The notes: generated from the sequence alone by a model not told the origin. Shown: positions 7,603 to 17,216, numbered from the stretch's first letter. The stretch: DNA of 64,000 bases from Clostridia bacterium (GCA_017438845.1 JAFRUO010000004.1:1-64000), one strand, 5' to 3'. Numbers and translations are program-made.

Positions 7603-9884
7603 AGCTTGCAAAAACCGCCGGCTTCTGCTTCGGCGTTAACAGAGCGGTCAACCTGCTTGACAAAATGGTTCGGGAGGGCAGGAGAGTCTGCACCCTCGGA
7701 CCGATTATCCATAACCCTCAGGTTATTGCCGACTTTGAAAGCAGGGGAGTAACAATAATTGATGAGCCCGAGCAGTGCGAAAAGGAAGATGTTATTGTCG
7801 TTCGCACCCACGGGATTACAAAGGAGCTGCTTGAAAGGGTGAAAAGTGTTTCGCCCGATTATTGCGATGCAACCTGCCCGTTTGTCAGAAAAATTCACAA
7901 AACGGTCAGTGAGAATTCCGACGAAAATACCGTTACACTGATCGCGGGCGACTGCTCTCACCCCGAGGTAATAGGCATAAGAAGCTACTGTAACGGCGAA
8001 AGTTATGTCTTTAATAACGAGGATGAGCTTGACGAAATTATAAAATCTCGCCCTGATTTAGACAAAAAACATCTAATATTGGTCTCTCAAACAACTTTTT
8101 CCGTAAAAAGTTTTAAAAAATGTGTAAAAAAAATAAAAAATTACTATACAAATGTAATTATTTTTGATACAATATGTAATGCGACAGAAGAAAGACAAAA
8201 GGAAGCCACTCTTCTTTCACTTAAAAACGATGCTATGATTATCATCGGTGGCCGTCAAAGTTCTAATACGGCTAAGCTGAAGGCGGTGTGTGAATCCAAT
8301 TGTCCTACCTTTCTGGTCGAAACCGCTGAAGAATTACAGGGCATTGATTTTACAATGTTTACTTCGGTCGGGGTTACTGCCGGGGCATCGACACCCGACG
8401 GTATAATTAAGGAGGTACTAAAAACAATGTCGGAAAAATTAGAACAAATGCAGGAAAAAGCAAATGCAGTAAAGGAGGAAACATCAGTGTCTGAAAACGA
8501 ATCTTTTGCTGATATGCTTGAAGAATATATTGACGAAAGCTCAGACCAGAGAGTTACGGGTATTGTTGTCGGCGTTTCACCCAGTGAAATCGAAGTCGAA
8601 ATCGTCGGCAGAAAACATACCGGATACATCCCGGACAGCGAATACAGCAATGATCCTACTGTTGACATGACAAAGGAAGTTAAGCTCGGTGATAAATTAA
8701 ACCTTATCATCATGAAGACGAACGATGCGGAAGGTACTGTTATGCTTTCCAAGAAGCGTTACGACTCTGCTCAGGCTTGGGAAAGCCTTGCCGAGACCGA
8801 GGACGCTGTCGAAGGTAAGGTTACGGGCGTTGTCGGCGACAACAAGGGTCTGTTCGTTCAGTACAACGGCATCAGAGTTTTCATTCCCGCTTCACTTTCA
8901 AGGTTTAACAGAAACGATGCGCTTGAGGATATGGTCGGCGAGACCGTTAAGTTCAAGATTATCGACATCGACAGAAGAAGAAAGAGAGTTGTCGGCTCAA
9001 TCAAAGCCGCAAGCAGAGACATTCGTAACGAGCTTGCAGAGCAGTTCTGGGCTCAGGCTGAGGAAGGTCAGAAGTACACAGGTACCGTTCGTTCACTCAC
9101 CAAGTACGGCGCATTTGTCGACATCGGCGGCGTTGACGGTATGATACATATTTCCGAGCTTTCATGGACAAGAATTAAGCATCCGTCGGATGTTGTTAAT
9201 GTAGGCGACACCGTTGAGGTATATATCAAGGCTCTCGACAAGGAAAACAAGAAGATTTCTCTCGGCTTTAAAAAGGTTGAGGATAACCCGTGGGAAATCC
9301 TTAAAAGAGATTATCCCGTCGGCAAAGAGGTTAAAGTTAAAATTGTCGGTCTTACAACGTTCGGTGCTTTTGCAAGCATTATCCCCGGTATCGACGGTCT
9401 TATCCATATTTCTGAAATTTCCTATTCTCACATAGGCAACCCTGCAGAGGTTCTCAAGGTAGGTCAGGAGGTTGACGTTAAGATTCTTGACATCGACTTT
9501 GACAAGAAGCGTGTCAGCCTTTCAATCAAGGCATTGCTTGAACCCCCGGCAGAAGAAGAAAAGACTGAGTCTACCGAGCAGGAGGTTGTAGCTGACGGTG
9601 AGCAGGCAACACCCGTTGAGGCTGTTGCAGAGGCAGCCGCTGAGGCACCTGCCGAAGAAGCAGCTGCAGAGGAAGCTCCTGCTGAAGAAGCAGCTGCAGA
9701 GGAAGCTCCTGCTGAGGAAGCTCCTGCTGAGGAAACTCCTGCAGAGGAAGCTCCTGCTGAGGAAACAGTTGCGGAAGAAGCTCCTGCTGAGGAAACTCCT
9801 GTTGAAGAGGCTCCTGCTGAAGAGGCTCCTGCTGAGGAAACAGTTGCGGAAGAAGCTCCTGCTGAGGAAGCAACAGAGGAATAA
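7590..9884 (+). CDS. ispH-rpsA: HMBPP reductase IspH fused to ribosomal protein S1
   Basis: Two proteins in one 764-residue frame. Residues 1 to about 280 are 4-hydroxy-3-methylbut-2-enyl diphosphate reductase, the last step of the MEP isoprenoid pathway, with the [4Fe-4S] ligands Cys13, Cys96 and Cys196. After a linker come four S1 RNA-binding domains (about 320-385, 403-470, 493-562, 577-650), then a roughly 110-residue Ala/Glu-rich tail of APAEE-like repeats. The start is TTG 7590 after GGGAGGAAGG. The fusion is known from Clostridia. The linker contains two good internal ribosome-binding sites with in-frame starts at 8427 and 8487, so free S1 may also be made. Confidence 0.95.
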   Translation: MRKIELAKTAGFCFGVNRAVNLLDKMVREGRRVCTLGPIIHNPQVIADFESRGVTIIDEPEQCEKEDVIVVRTHGITKELLERVKSVSPDYCDATCPFVRKIHKTVSENSDENTVTLIAGDCSHPEVIGIRSYCNGESYVFNNEDELDEIIKSRPDLDKKHLILVSQTTFSVKSFKKCVKKIKNYYTNVIIFDTICNATEERQKEATLLSLKNDAMIIIGGRQSSNTAKLKAVCESNCPTFLVETAEELQGIDFTMFTSVGVTAGASTPDGIIKEVLKTMSEKLEQMQEKANAVKEETSVSENESFADMLEEYIDESSDQRVTGIVVGVSPSEIEVEIVGRKHTGYIPDSEYSNDPTVDMTKEVKLGDKLNLIIMKTNDAEGTVMLSKKRYDSAQAWESLAETEDAVEGKVTGVVGDNKGLFVQYNGIRVFIPASLSRFNRNDALEDMVGETVKFKIIDIDRRRKRVVGSIKAASRDIRNELAEQFWAQAEEGQKYTGTVRSLTKYGAFVDIGGVDGMIHISELSWTRIKHPSDVVNVGDTVEVYIKALDKENKKISLGFKKVEDNPWEILKRDYPVGKEVKVKIVGLTTFGAFASIIPGIDGLIHISEISYSHIGNPAEVLKVGQEVDVKILDIDFDKKRVSLSIKALLEPPAEEEKTESTEQEVVADGEQATPVEAVAEAAAEAPAEEAAAEEAPAEEAAAEEAPAEEAPAEETPAEEAPAEETVAEEAPAEETPVEEAPAEEAPAEETVAEEAPAEEATEE
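8409..8489 (+). promoter_or_regulatory. internal ribosome-binding sites and starts for S1
   Basis: AAGGAGG at 8409-8415 precedes an in-frame ATG at 8427 (11-base gap). AAAGGAGGAA at 8471-8480 precedes an in-frame GTG at 8487 (6-base gap). Both lie in the linker between the IspH and S1 parts. Translation from them would give S1 proteins of 485 or 465 residues without IspH. Confidence 0.6.
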
Positions 9885-9902
9885 TTTTAAATTTAATGCG
9901 GG

Positions 9903-9943
9903 GAGGATGAGTGAATATTTCGCTTGTCCTCTTTTCGTTTTTT
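9903..9943 (+). terminator. terminator after ispH-rpsA
   Basis: A 13-bp stem with several G-U pairs (9903-9915 with 9919-9931) and a three-base loop is followed by a T-rich stretch (9932-9943). It falls between the fusion gene and the galactosidase. Confidence 0.75.
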
Positions 9944-9953
9944 GAGGTCAGCT

Positions 9954-11693
9954 ATGCTTATAAAAAAACTTACGGCAGTTGCCGCCGCCGGCGCTGTAAC
10001 TGCGGCTGCAGGCGTTTTTGCCAAAAGAAAAAAGGACCCCGAGTTTTGCCCGAAGTGCGAAATTAAAAAAGCGATTTCCAAGCTCGGATTTCATTATTCC
10101 GTAAAAGAAAAATATGACAACGGAATTTCCTTAACTCCGCCGATGGGCTGGTCAAGCTGGAACACCTTCCGTCAGAATATTGACGAGAAGCTGATTGTTG
10201 ACACCGCCGAGGCGATGAAAAAAAGCGGCTTGCTTGACGCAGGCTATTGCTATATCAACCTTGACGACTGCTGGCAAAGCTCTGTCAGAGATAAGGACGG
10301 ACGTCTGCAGGGCGACCTGGCTTCGTTCCCGAACGGAATTAAACCGCTTGTCGAAAGTCTTAACACTCTCGGCTTTAAAGCGGGCATTTACTCCTCAAAC
10401 GGTACGCTTACCTGTGAGGATTTACCCGCTTCCCTCGGTAACGAAAGAATTGACGCCGAAACTTTTGCTCAGTGGGGAATTGAATACTTTAAGTATGACT
10501 TTTGTCACAACAAACCCGTTTCATCAGAGGCTCCGCTTTTGTGTGAGCTTATTGTTACGGAAAAGGACGGCGACGAGGTATTCAAACTTACGGCGGATGA
10601 CGCAGTCCTTTACGGCTCGGCAAGGCTTGTTTGTGACTCCGACGGCAGCTTTATCAGCGGACTTGATTGCGCTTCGGGTAAGGCGGCGTTTACCGTGGGG
10701 AGCGTAGAAACTGACGGCGAATACATTCTTACCGTTGTTTACAGGAAAAAGAGAAAAGATGATAAATTTGCAACTCTTACCGTAAATAATACCGAATGCA
10801 CGGAGCTTCATTTTCCGCCTACAAAGGCGTGGAGTAAGTTTGGCAAGGTTCAGACCTCGGTCAGGCTTATAAAGGGTGAAAACCTTTTACTGTTTGAAAA
10901 CCCGATTGCGTCTAAAGCTGACAGCGCTGCTTATCTTTACACGAAAATGGGCCGTGAGCTTAAACGTGCAACAAGGCTTTATGCCGAAAGTAAAAACCTT
11001 CCCGAAAAGCCGATAGTTTATTCTATTTGCGAATGGGGACTTAATAAACCGTATAAATGGGGAGCGCAGGCAGGTAATCTCTGGAGGACTACTCCCGACA
11101 TTCAACCCTTCTGGGCTTCTGTTGTCGGTATTTATGAGCATAACGTGAAGCTTGCAGATTACGCTTCAAAGGGCGCTTGGAACGATCCCGATATGCTTGA
11201 GGTCGGTAACGGAAAGCTTACCGTGGACGAAAACAAGGCACACTTTACTCTCTGGTGCATGATGGCGGCTCCGCTGATTCTCGGAAATGACATAAGAAAA
11301 TTTATAAAGCCCGATGGTACCGTCGACTATTCGGATAAAATTTTGCAAATACTTACCAACAGAGATTTAATAGCGGTTAATCAGGATTCGCTCGGTATTC
11401 AGTGTAAGCGCATTAAGACTAACCTTTTGTGTGATGTACTCGTAAAGCCGCTTGACAACCATGAGGCGGCGGTCTGTATTTTTAATAAATCCAAAAGTCG
11501 GAGGAGAGCTTCGGTCTCCTTGAAGGAGGTTGCAAACCTAACCGATTCGGGTTTGCCGCAGGCAGGCAGATATGAGCTGTTTGATTTGTGGAGCAAGGAC
11601 GTCTCCTTCACTTCGGACAAAATAATCTGTGACCTTGCGCCGCACAGCGTTGCGGTGTACAGAGTAAAAACATATAATACGGAGAATAAATGA
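9954..11693 (+). CDS. GH27 alpha-galactosidase with inserted beta domain
   Basis: Predicted to release terminal alpha-galactose from oligosaccharides. The 579-residue protein has the GH27 start TPPMGWSSWNTF, YCYINLDDCWQ, the nucleophile Asp182 in YFKYDFC and the acid/base pair in WNDPDMLEVGNG (about 410-420), then a C-terminal beta domain. About 130 residues (roughly 190-320) that are not part of the barrel interrupt it after the nucleophile; they look like a carbohydrate-binding beta sandwich. The N-terminus has an Ala-rich hydrophobic stretch that may anchor it, with no clear cleavage site. ATG 9954 follows GAGGT; its stop overlaps mtaB. Confidence 0.88.
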   Translation: MLIKKLTAVAAAGAVTAAAGVFAKRKKDPEFCPKCEIKKAISKLGFHYSVKEKYDNGISLTPPMGWSSWNTFRQNIDEKLIVDTAEAMKKSGLLDAGYCYINLDDCWQSSVRDKDGRLQGDLASFPNGIKPLVESLNTLGFKAGIYSSNGTLTCEDLPASLGNERIDAETFAQWGIEYFKYDFCHNKPVSSEAPLLCELIVTEKDGDEVFKLTADDAVLYGSARLVCDSDGSFISGLDCASGKAAFTVGSVETDGEYILTVVYRKKRKDDKFATLTVNNTECTELHFPPTKAWSKFGKVQTSVRLIKGENLLLFENPIASKADSAAYLYTKMGRELKRATRLYAESKNLPEKPIVYSICEWGLNKPYKWGAQAGNLWRTTPDIQPFWASVVGIYEHNVKLADYASKGAWNDPDMLEVGNGKLTVDENKAHFTLWCMMAAPLILGNDIRKFIKPDGTVDYSDKILQILTNRDLIAVNQDSLGIQCKRIKTNLLCDVLVKPLDNHEAAVCIFNKSKSRRRASVSLKEVANLTDSGLPQAGRYELFDLWSKDVSFTSDKIICDLAPHSVAVYRVKTYNTENK

Positions 11694-12979
11694 AGGTTAA
11701 GCTATATACCTTAGGCTGTAAGGTAAATCAGTACGAAACTCAGGAAATCACCGAAAATTTAATAAAAGGCGGCTTTACGCCCACCTTTGATGACAGCGAG
11801 GCAGACGTGTTTATTGTAAATTCCTGCACCGTTACAAGCGAAAGCGACCGTAAGACGCGACAGCTTGTCAGACGACTTAAAAGAAATTACAAAAACGCCG
11901 TAGTTGTGCTGACGGGGTGTATGCCGCAGGCTTTTCCCGAAGCGTCATCGCTTCTTGAACAGGCAGATATTGTAATCGGTAACAAGAACAACGACGATAT
12001 AGTTCCTCTTCTTAAATCCTATAAAAAAGAAAGAATAGTTAATATTAACGAGCATTTAAGCGCAGAGCAGTTCTGCGGCAGTCCAATAACCGATTTCAAC
12101 GAGAGAACGAGGGCGATTGTAAAAATTGAGGACGGTTGCGACCGCTTCTGCTCTTATTGCATTATTCCCAAAGCAAGGGGCAGGGTACGTTCCAAGTCGA
12201 TTCCCGATATTAAAAACGAGGTAGCTATACTTTCGGAAAAGGGCTTTTCCGAAATTGTGCTTGTCGGAATCAACCTTTCCGCATACGGCAAAGACAGCGG
12301 TGAAAAATTCAGCGATGCCGTTGCGGCCGCGTGTATTCCCGAAGGAATAAAGCGAGTAAGGCTCGGATCTCTTGAGCCCGACCACATAACCGACGAGGTG
12401 ATAAACGCACTTGCAAAGCTTCCGAAGCTTTGCCCGCAGTTCCATATTTCGCTTCAAAGCGGTTGCGACAAAACCTTAAAGCGTATGAACAGGCACTATA
12501 CTGCCGATGAGTATTATGAGCTTTGCAAAAAGCTTCGCTCTGTCTTTGCGGACTGCACCCTTACAACCGATATTATGGTCGGCTTTTCGGGCGAAAGCGA
12601 GGAGGATTTCCTCCAAACAGTCGAATTTGCAAAAAAAGTCGGCTTCGAAAAAATACATATTTTTCCTTATTCCGTCAGAGAAGGCACAAGAGCGGCGGAG
12701 CTTCCCGACAGATTGCCGAGGGCGGTTAAGGAGGAACGTGCGGCTTTTTTAAACAAAACCGCCGTAGAAATAAGAAAAACATTTCTTGAAAATCAGGTTT
12801 CGAAAACCGTCGAAATAATTCCCGAATCCAAGCACAGAAGCGGTTATATTTTCGGCTATACGCCGAATTACACTCCTGTACTGATTACAAAGGGCAATGC
12901 CGTAACGGGGCGGGTTTCAAAGGCAATAATTACGGACAGTGATGAGGAATACTGTTACGCTCAGTTGATTGAGGAGTGA
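11690..12979 (+). CDS. mtaB: tRNA threonylcarbamoyladenosine methylthiotransferase MtaB
   Basis: Converts t6A37 to ms2t6A37 in tRNAs reading ANN codons, using two [4Fe-4S] clusters and SAM. The 429-residue protein has the N-terminal UPF0004 cysteines (Cys10 in LGCKVNQYE, then NSCTV and TGCMPQ), the radical-SAM triad CDRFCSYC near residue 150 and a C-terminal TRAM-like region. The TLGCKVNQYE start favours MtaB over MiaB. It overlaps the galactosidase stop (ATGA). Confidence 0.93.
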   Translation: MKVKLYTLGCKVNQYETQEITENLIKGGFTPTFDDSEADVFIVNSCTVTSESDRKTRQLVRRLKRNYKNAVVVLTGCMPQAFPEASSLLEQADIVIGNKNNDDIVPLLKSYKKERIVNINEHLSAEQFCGSPITDFNERTRAIVKIEDGCDRFCSYCIIPKARGRVRSKSIPDIKNEVAILSEKGFSEIVLVGINLSAYGKDSGEKFSDAVAAACIPEGIKRVRLGSLEPDHITDEVINALAKLPKLCPQFHISLQSGCDKTLKRMNRHYTADEYYELCKKLRSVFADCTLTTDIMVGFSGESEEDFLQTVEFAKKVGFEKIHIFPYSVREGTRAAELPDRLPRAVKEERAAFLNKTAVEIRKTFLENQVSKTVEIIPESKHRSGYIFGYTPNYTPVLITKGNAVTGRVSKAIITDSDEEYCYAQLIEE

Positions 12980-12983
12980 TATA

Positions 12984-13748
12984 ATGAGAGTGGTAATCAA
13001 AATCGGCACCAGCACGCTGACGCATCCCACGGGCTTGCTTAACATCAGACTTGTCGAAAAAATTTGCAAGGCTATAAGCGACCTTAAAAACGCAGGACAC
13101 GAGGTTATTCTTGTTTCCTCGGGCGCAATCGGTATGGGTGTTGCGAAGCTCGGCTTCAGCGAAAAGCCCGACGACGTTTCGTCAAAGCAGGCTGCGGCGG
13201 CGGTAGGTCAGTGCGAGCTTATGTATGTTTATGACAAGCTGTTCGGTGAGTATAATCACATAGTTGCTCAGCTGCTTATTACCGGCGACGACATTGAAAA
13301 CCCGGTAAGGCATGAAAAGTTCAAAAATACGCTATCGAGGCTGCTTGAGCTCAGAGCAATACCGATTATCAACGAAAACGACACCGTTTCAACCGAGGAA
13401 ATTGTTATCGGCGACAACGACACGCTCGGAGCTATTGTTGCAAAAAGCGTTAACGCAGACTTGTTGCTTGTCATTTCCGACATTGACGGTGTATACACAA
13501 GCGACCCGAGGGTTGATAAGAACGCTGTTCTTTTAAGAGAGGTCAACAGCCTTGAAATCAGCAAATATGCGGTTGCAGGCGGCTCGGGTACGAAATTCGG
13601 CACGGGCGGAATGGTTACGAAATTCCAGGCTGCAGAAATCTGTGCAGACTTCGGTTGTGAAATGATAATTGTAAACGGCAAAAATCCCAACAATATTTAC
13701 GACGCGGTTGAGGGCAAAACCGTGGGAACAAGGTTTAAGGTGAAATAA
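12984..13748 (+). CDS. proB: glutamate 5-kinase, short form without PUA domain
   Basis: First step of proline synthesis: glutamate + ATP to glutamyl 5-phosphate. The 254 residues cover only the amino-acid kinase domain (VIKIGTSTLTH at the start, VSSGAIGMG, ENDTVSTEEI, FGTGGMVTK). The C-terminal PUA domain of the roughly 370-residue enzymes is absent; such short forms are known. ATG 12984 follows GAGGAG. The stop overlaps the proA start by one base, so proB-proA are probably translationally coupled. Confidence 0.95.
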   Translation: MRVVIKIGTSTLTHPTGLLNIRLVEKICKAISDLKNAGHEVILVSSGAIGMGVAKLGFSEKPDDVSSKQAAAAVGQCELMYVYDKLFGEYNHIVAQLLITGDDIENPVRHEKFKNTLSRLLELRAIPIINENDTVSTEEIVIGDNDTLGAIVAKSVNADLLLVISDIDGVYTSDPRVDKNAVLLREVNSLEISKYAVAGGSGTKFGTGGMVTKFQAAEICADFGCEMIIVNGKNPNNIYDAVEGKTVGTRFKVK

Positions 13749-15007
13749 TGTTTGATTTAAACGAAATGCTTAAAAGAACCAAGAACGCCGCTTCGGCTCT
13801 GCGTAACGCTGACTCTGCAAAAAGAGCCGAAGCGCTTGAAAGAATGGCGGACAGTCTTGAGGAAAACAGCGAAATAATTCTTTCGGAAAACCAAAAGGAC
13901 CTCGAAAACGCAAAGGGCAAAATCAGCGAGGTTATGTGTGACAGACTTCTGCTGACCGAGCAGAGAATTGCCGACATGGCTCAGGGACTTCGTAAGGTGG
14001 CAAAGCTTCCCGACCCCGTAGGCAGGGTGCTTGATGAGCACACAAGGCAGGACGGTCTTAAAATTACAAAGGTTTCCGTCCCTCTCGGCGTAATTGCAAT
14101 TATTTATGAAAGCAGACCGAATGTCACAAGCGACGCCGCAGGTCTTGCTGTAAAAAGCGGAAACGCCTGCGTGCTTCGGGGCGGCAAGGAGGCATTCCTT
14201 TCCGCAAAGGCAATCGTTGCGGCGCTAAAGCAAGGTATTAAAAAGGCGGGGCTGAACGAGGACGTTGTAAACCTTGTTGAGGACACCTCAAGGGACAGCG
14301 CAACGGCACTTATGAAGGCTGACGATTATATTGACCTTTTAATTCCGAGAGGCGGAGCAGGACTTATTAACGCCTGCGTCAGAAACGCCACGGTTCCCTG
14401 TATTGCAACGGGCACGGGCATATGCCACGTCTATGTTGAAAAAACGGCTGATATACAAATGGCGCTTAATATTGTTGAAAATGCTAAGACAAGCAGGCCC
14501 AGCGTTTGTAACGCTGAGGAGGTTTTGCTTGTTGACAAGGCAATTGCGCCTGAATTTTTACCGAAGCTCCGTCAGAGGCTTGTTGATTTGAGAAAGGCTG
14601 ACGGACTAAATCCCGTAGAGCTTCGTGCGGATGAATACGCCTGCAGTATTATCGAGGCAACGCCTGCAGGAGAAAATGACTTTGACACGGAATTTCTTGA
14701 CTATATACTTGCCGTCAAATGCGTGGACGGCTATCGTGAGGCAGTTAAACATATTGCTTTACACTCAACGGGACACAGCGAAGCAATTGTCAGCCGTGAC
14801 GAAGAGGCCTGTAATTATTTCACAGCCAACGTTGACAGCGCTGCAGTGTATGTAAACTCCTCAACTCGCTTTACGGATGGGGGAGAATTCGGACTCGGTT
14901 GTGAAATGGGTATTTCAACCCAGAAGCTTCACGCAAGAGGACCTATGGGACTTTGTGAGTTGACTACGTATAAATATGTAATTTACGGAAACGGAAATAT
15001 CAGATAG
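13748..15007 (+). CDS. proA: gamma-glutamyl phosphate reductase
   Basis: Second step of proline synthesis: NADPH-dependent reduction of glutamyl phosphate to glutamate semialdehyde. The 419-residue aldehyde-dehydrogenase-fold protein has YESRPNVTSDAA, LRGGKEA, the catalytic Cys in SRPSVCNAEE and a C-terminal STRFTDGGEFGLG. Length and motifs are standard. It lies between proB and proC in one transcript. Confidence 0.97.
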   Translation: MFDLNEMLKRTKNAASALRNADSAKRAEALERMADSLEENSEIILSENQKDLENAKGKISEVMCDRLLLTEQRIADMAQGLRKVAKLPDPVGRVLDEHTRQDGLKITKVSVPLGVIAIIYESRPNVTSDAAGLAVKSGNACVLRGGKEAFLSAKAIVAALKQGIKKAGLNEDVVNLVEDTSRDSATALMKADDYIDLLIPRGGAGLINACVRNATVPCIATGTGICHVYVEKTADIQMALNIVENAKTSRPSVCNAEEVLLVDKAIAPEFLPKLRQRLVDLRKADGLNPVELRADEYACSIIEATPAGENDFDTEFLDYILAVKCVDGYREAVKHIALHSTGHSEAIVSRDEEACNYFTANVDSAAVYVNSSTRFTDGGEFGLGCEMGISTQKLHARGPMGLCELTTYKYVIYGNGNIR

Positions 15008-15018
15008 GGTGTGAAAAT

Positions 15019-15810
15019 ATGAAATACGGTTTTATCGGTTGCGGCAATATGGGCAGTGCCCTTGCCGGCGCTTTAAGCAGGATTACCACCGATATAGCGG
15101 TTTGCGACAGGAATCCCGAAAAGGCGAAAGCACTCGCGGAAAAATATAAACTCCAAGCGACTGACCTTCAGGAGGTTTGCGAGAGCTGCGAAAGAATTTT
15201 TCTTGCAATTAAACCTCAGGGACTTGACAAGCTTGCCGATGATATTTATGATATTATAGTAAAAAACAGACCTGTTATTATTACGATGCTTGCAGGTGTT
15301 AATACGGCTACAGTCGGCAGGCTCTTTTCCGAAGAGCTTCCCGTTATCCGCATTATGCCGAACACTCCCGTCGGAGTGGGCGAGGGCGTCGTGCTCTATT
15401 GCGGTAATGCTTTTGCTGATGAAGCTCTTATCAACGACTTTTTAAACGATATGCAGTTTGCGGGCTCGCTTATAAAGCTTGACGAGGAACTGATTGACGC
15501 TGGCTGCGCCGTGTCGGGCTGCGGACCTGCCTATATGTATATGATGGCTGACGCCGTTGCGGCGGCAGGCGAAAAATGCGGCATCGAAAGGAATACGGCT
15601 GTACGTCTTGCGGCGCTGACTATGCTCGGCTCTGCAAGGATGATGCTTGAAAGCGAAAAATCGCCCGAGCAGTTAAAGACGGATGTGTGCTCACCGGGCG
15701 GAAGTACAATTGAGGGTGTAAAGGTACTCAAAAACGCTTCCTTTAAAGATACGGTCTCGTCCGCTGTCGAGGCGGCTTACCGAAGAAACAGGGAGCTTGG
15801 CGGTAACTGA
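15019..15810 (+). CDS. proC: pyrroline-5-carboxylate reductase
   Basis: Last step of proline synthesis. The 263-residue protein has the NAD(P)-binding start YGFIGCGNMGSAL, the IMPNTPVGVGEG segment and the C-terminal signature SPGGSTIEGVK. With proB and proA it completes the glutamate-to-proline route in one contiguous cluster. Confidence 0.96.
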   Translation: MKYGFIGCGNMGSALAGALSRITTDIAVCDRNPEKAKALAEKYKLQATDLQEVCESCERIFLAIKPQGLDKLADDIYDIIVKNRPVIITMLAGVNTATVGRLFSEELPVIRIMPNTPVGVGEGVVLYCGNAFADEALINDFLNDMQFAGSLIKLDEELIDAGCAVSGCGPAYMYMMADAVAAAGEKCGIERNTAVRLAALTMLGSARMMLESEKSPEQLKTDVCSPGGSTIEGVKVLKNASFKDTVSSAVEAAYRRNRELGGN

Positions 15811-15821
15811 ACGGAGGATGT

Positions 15822-17207
15822 ATGAAGGCTTTTAAAAAACCTTTATCGGTTTTACTGTGCGCAATAATGCTTGTGTCAATGGTTTCGGCATTTGGCATCG
15901 GTTCCTTTGCGGTAAATATGACTAATAAGCAGGCGGTCGATTGGGCAATCGGAGAAATCGGAAAATCACATGTCTATGACAAAGGTTATTCCGCTTCCTG
16001 CGTACAGTTCGTAAAATGCTATTATGAATTTTTAGGCGTAACCCCCGTAAGGGGCAACGGTTGCGATTATGCTACAAACAGTTTGCCTTCGGGCTGGATA
16101 AGGCTTCCGTATTCGTCTGATTTGATCATTCAGCCGGGCGATATTGCCGTGTGGACCTATATGTCGAGCGCATACGGTCACGTTGCAATAGTCGAATCTG
16201 TTGAAGGCAACTATATGAACGTTATCGATCAGAGCGTTAATTTCAGCCCTGCGACCAAGCGTAACCGCTGGCCGATTGTTAAAGAGGGCTGGACCTTCTA
16301 CGGAGTAATCAGACCAAACTTTATTGACAAGGACAAGCCTGTTATTTCGGACGTTAAGGTTACAAAAATTGAGTCAACCGGCTATACTATCAGCTTTAAG
16401 GCGACCGATAACTCTTTTGTAAAGAAGGTCAGCTGTCCTACATGGACCTCAAAAAACGGTCAGGACGACCTCTTCTGGAACGAGAAGGTTACTAATTCAA
16501 AGAGTGATTATATTTGCAGTGTAAACATCGCTAACCATAAATTTGAAACCGGTGATTACAAAACCGATATTTATGTCTACGACTCCAACGGCAATGTTAC
16601 AGCATACAACGTTCCTGTTGTGACAGTACCCGAGGACGAGGACGGCTACCGCGGATACCCTGACGTGTTTGTTGACTCGTGGTTTTACGACGGCGTAAGG
16701 GGAGTCAGCATTGACGGCTTTATGTCGGGCTATTCGGGCGGTAAGTTTGGACCTAACGACGCGCTTCAAAGGCAGGATTTTGTCAGCATACTTGCAAGAA
16801 TTTCGGGTGAGGATTTAAACCTTTACGCCAACAAGCCAAGTAAGATGAAAGACGCGAAAAAAGGAACATATTACTATGCGGCGCTTAACTGGGCGGTAGA
16901 AAACGGAGTTGTGGCAGGTTACGAAAACGGCAACTTCGGAGTGGGCGACAAAATAACCCGTGAGCAGGTTTGCACCATACTTTACCGCTTTATGGGAAGC
17001 CCTGAGGTTAAGAACGCACAACAGGCGGTAGGAGGCTTCTCGGACGCCTCAAAAATCAGTTCATATGCCGTTACACCTACTGCTTGGGCGGTGCAAAACA
17101 ACGTAATCAGCGGTATGAGCGACGGCAGAGTTGCGCCGACTGATGCGGCGGCAAGAGCTCAGATAGCTACCATTATAAACAATATGCATAACGGCGGAAT
17201 GTTTTAA
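15822..17207 (+). CDS. secreted CHAP-domain cell-wall protein with SLH repeats
   Basis: A predicted exported wall hydrolase or binding protein of 461 residues. A signal peptide (about 1-30) is followed by a CHAP amidase/peptidase domain with Cys in YSASCVQFV and His in YGHVAIVES, plus a WTY-containing strand (to about 165). A bacterial Ig-like/GBS-Bsp-like beta domain spans about 170-265. Three S-layer-homology repeats follow (about 275-455), with the FxDxxxxxY pattern at YPDVFVDSWFY and KITREQ and GRVAPTDAAARAQ motifs. SLH repeats usually hold proteins to pyruvylated wall polymer. It follows proC by 11 bases and ends in a strong terminator. Confidence 0.88.
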   Translation: MKAFKKPLSVLLCAIMLVSMVSAFGIGSFAVNMTNKQAVDWAIGEIGKSHVYDKGYSASCVQFVKCYYEFLGVTPVRGNGCDYATNSLPSGWIRLPYSSDLIIQPGDIAVWTYMSSAYGHVAIVESVEGNYMNVIDQSVNFSPATKRNRWPIVKEGWTFYGVIRPNFIDKDKPVISDVKVTKIESTGYTISFKATDNSFVKKVSCPTWTSKNGQDDLFWNEKVTNSKSDYICSVNIANHKFETGDYKTDIYVYDSNGNVTAYNVPVVTVPEDEDGYRGYPDVFVDSWFYDGVRGVSIDGFMSGYSGGKFGPNDALQRQDFVSILARISGEDLNLYANKPSKMKDAKKGTYYYAALNWAVENGVVAGYENGNFGVGDKITREQVCTILYRFMGSPEVKNAQQAVGGFSDASKISSYAVTPTAWAVQNNVISGMSDGRVAPTDAAARAQIATIINNMHNGGMF

Positions 17208-17216
17208 ACGCTTTAA

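Noticed and set aside
9571..9873. Leu/Gln-rich frames opposite and beside the Ala/Glu tail of S1
   Set aside because: They arise from the repetitive GAA/GCT codons of the real gene read in other frames.
12984..13748. Truncated proB because the PUA domain is missing
   Set aside because: Kinase-only ProB proteins are a known form, and the stop-start overlap with proA shows the gene ends normally.
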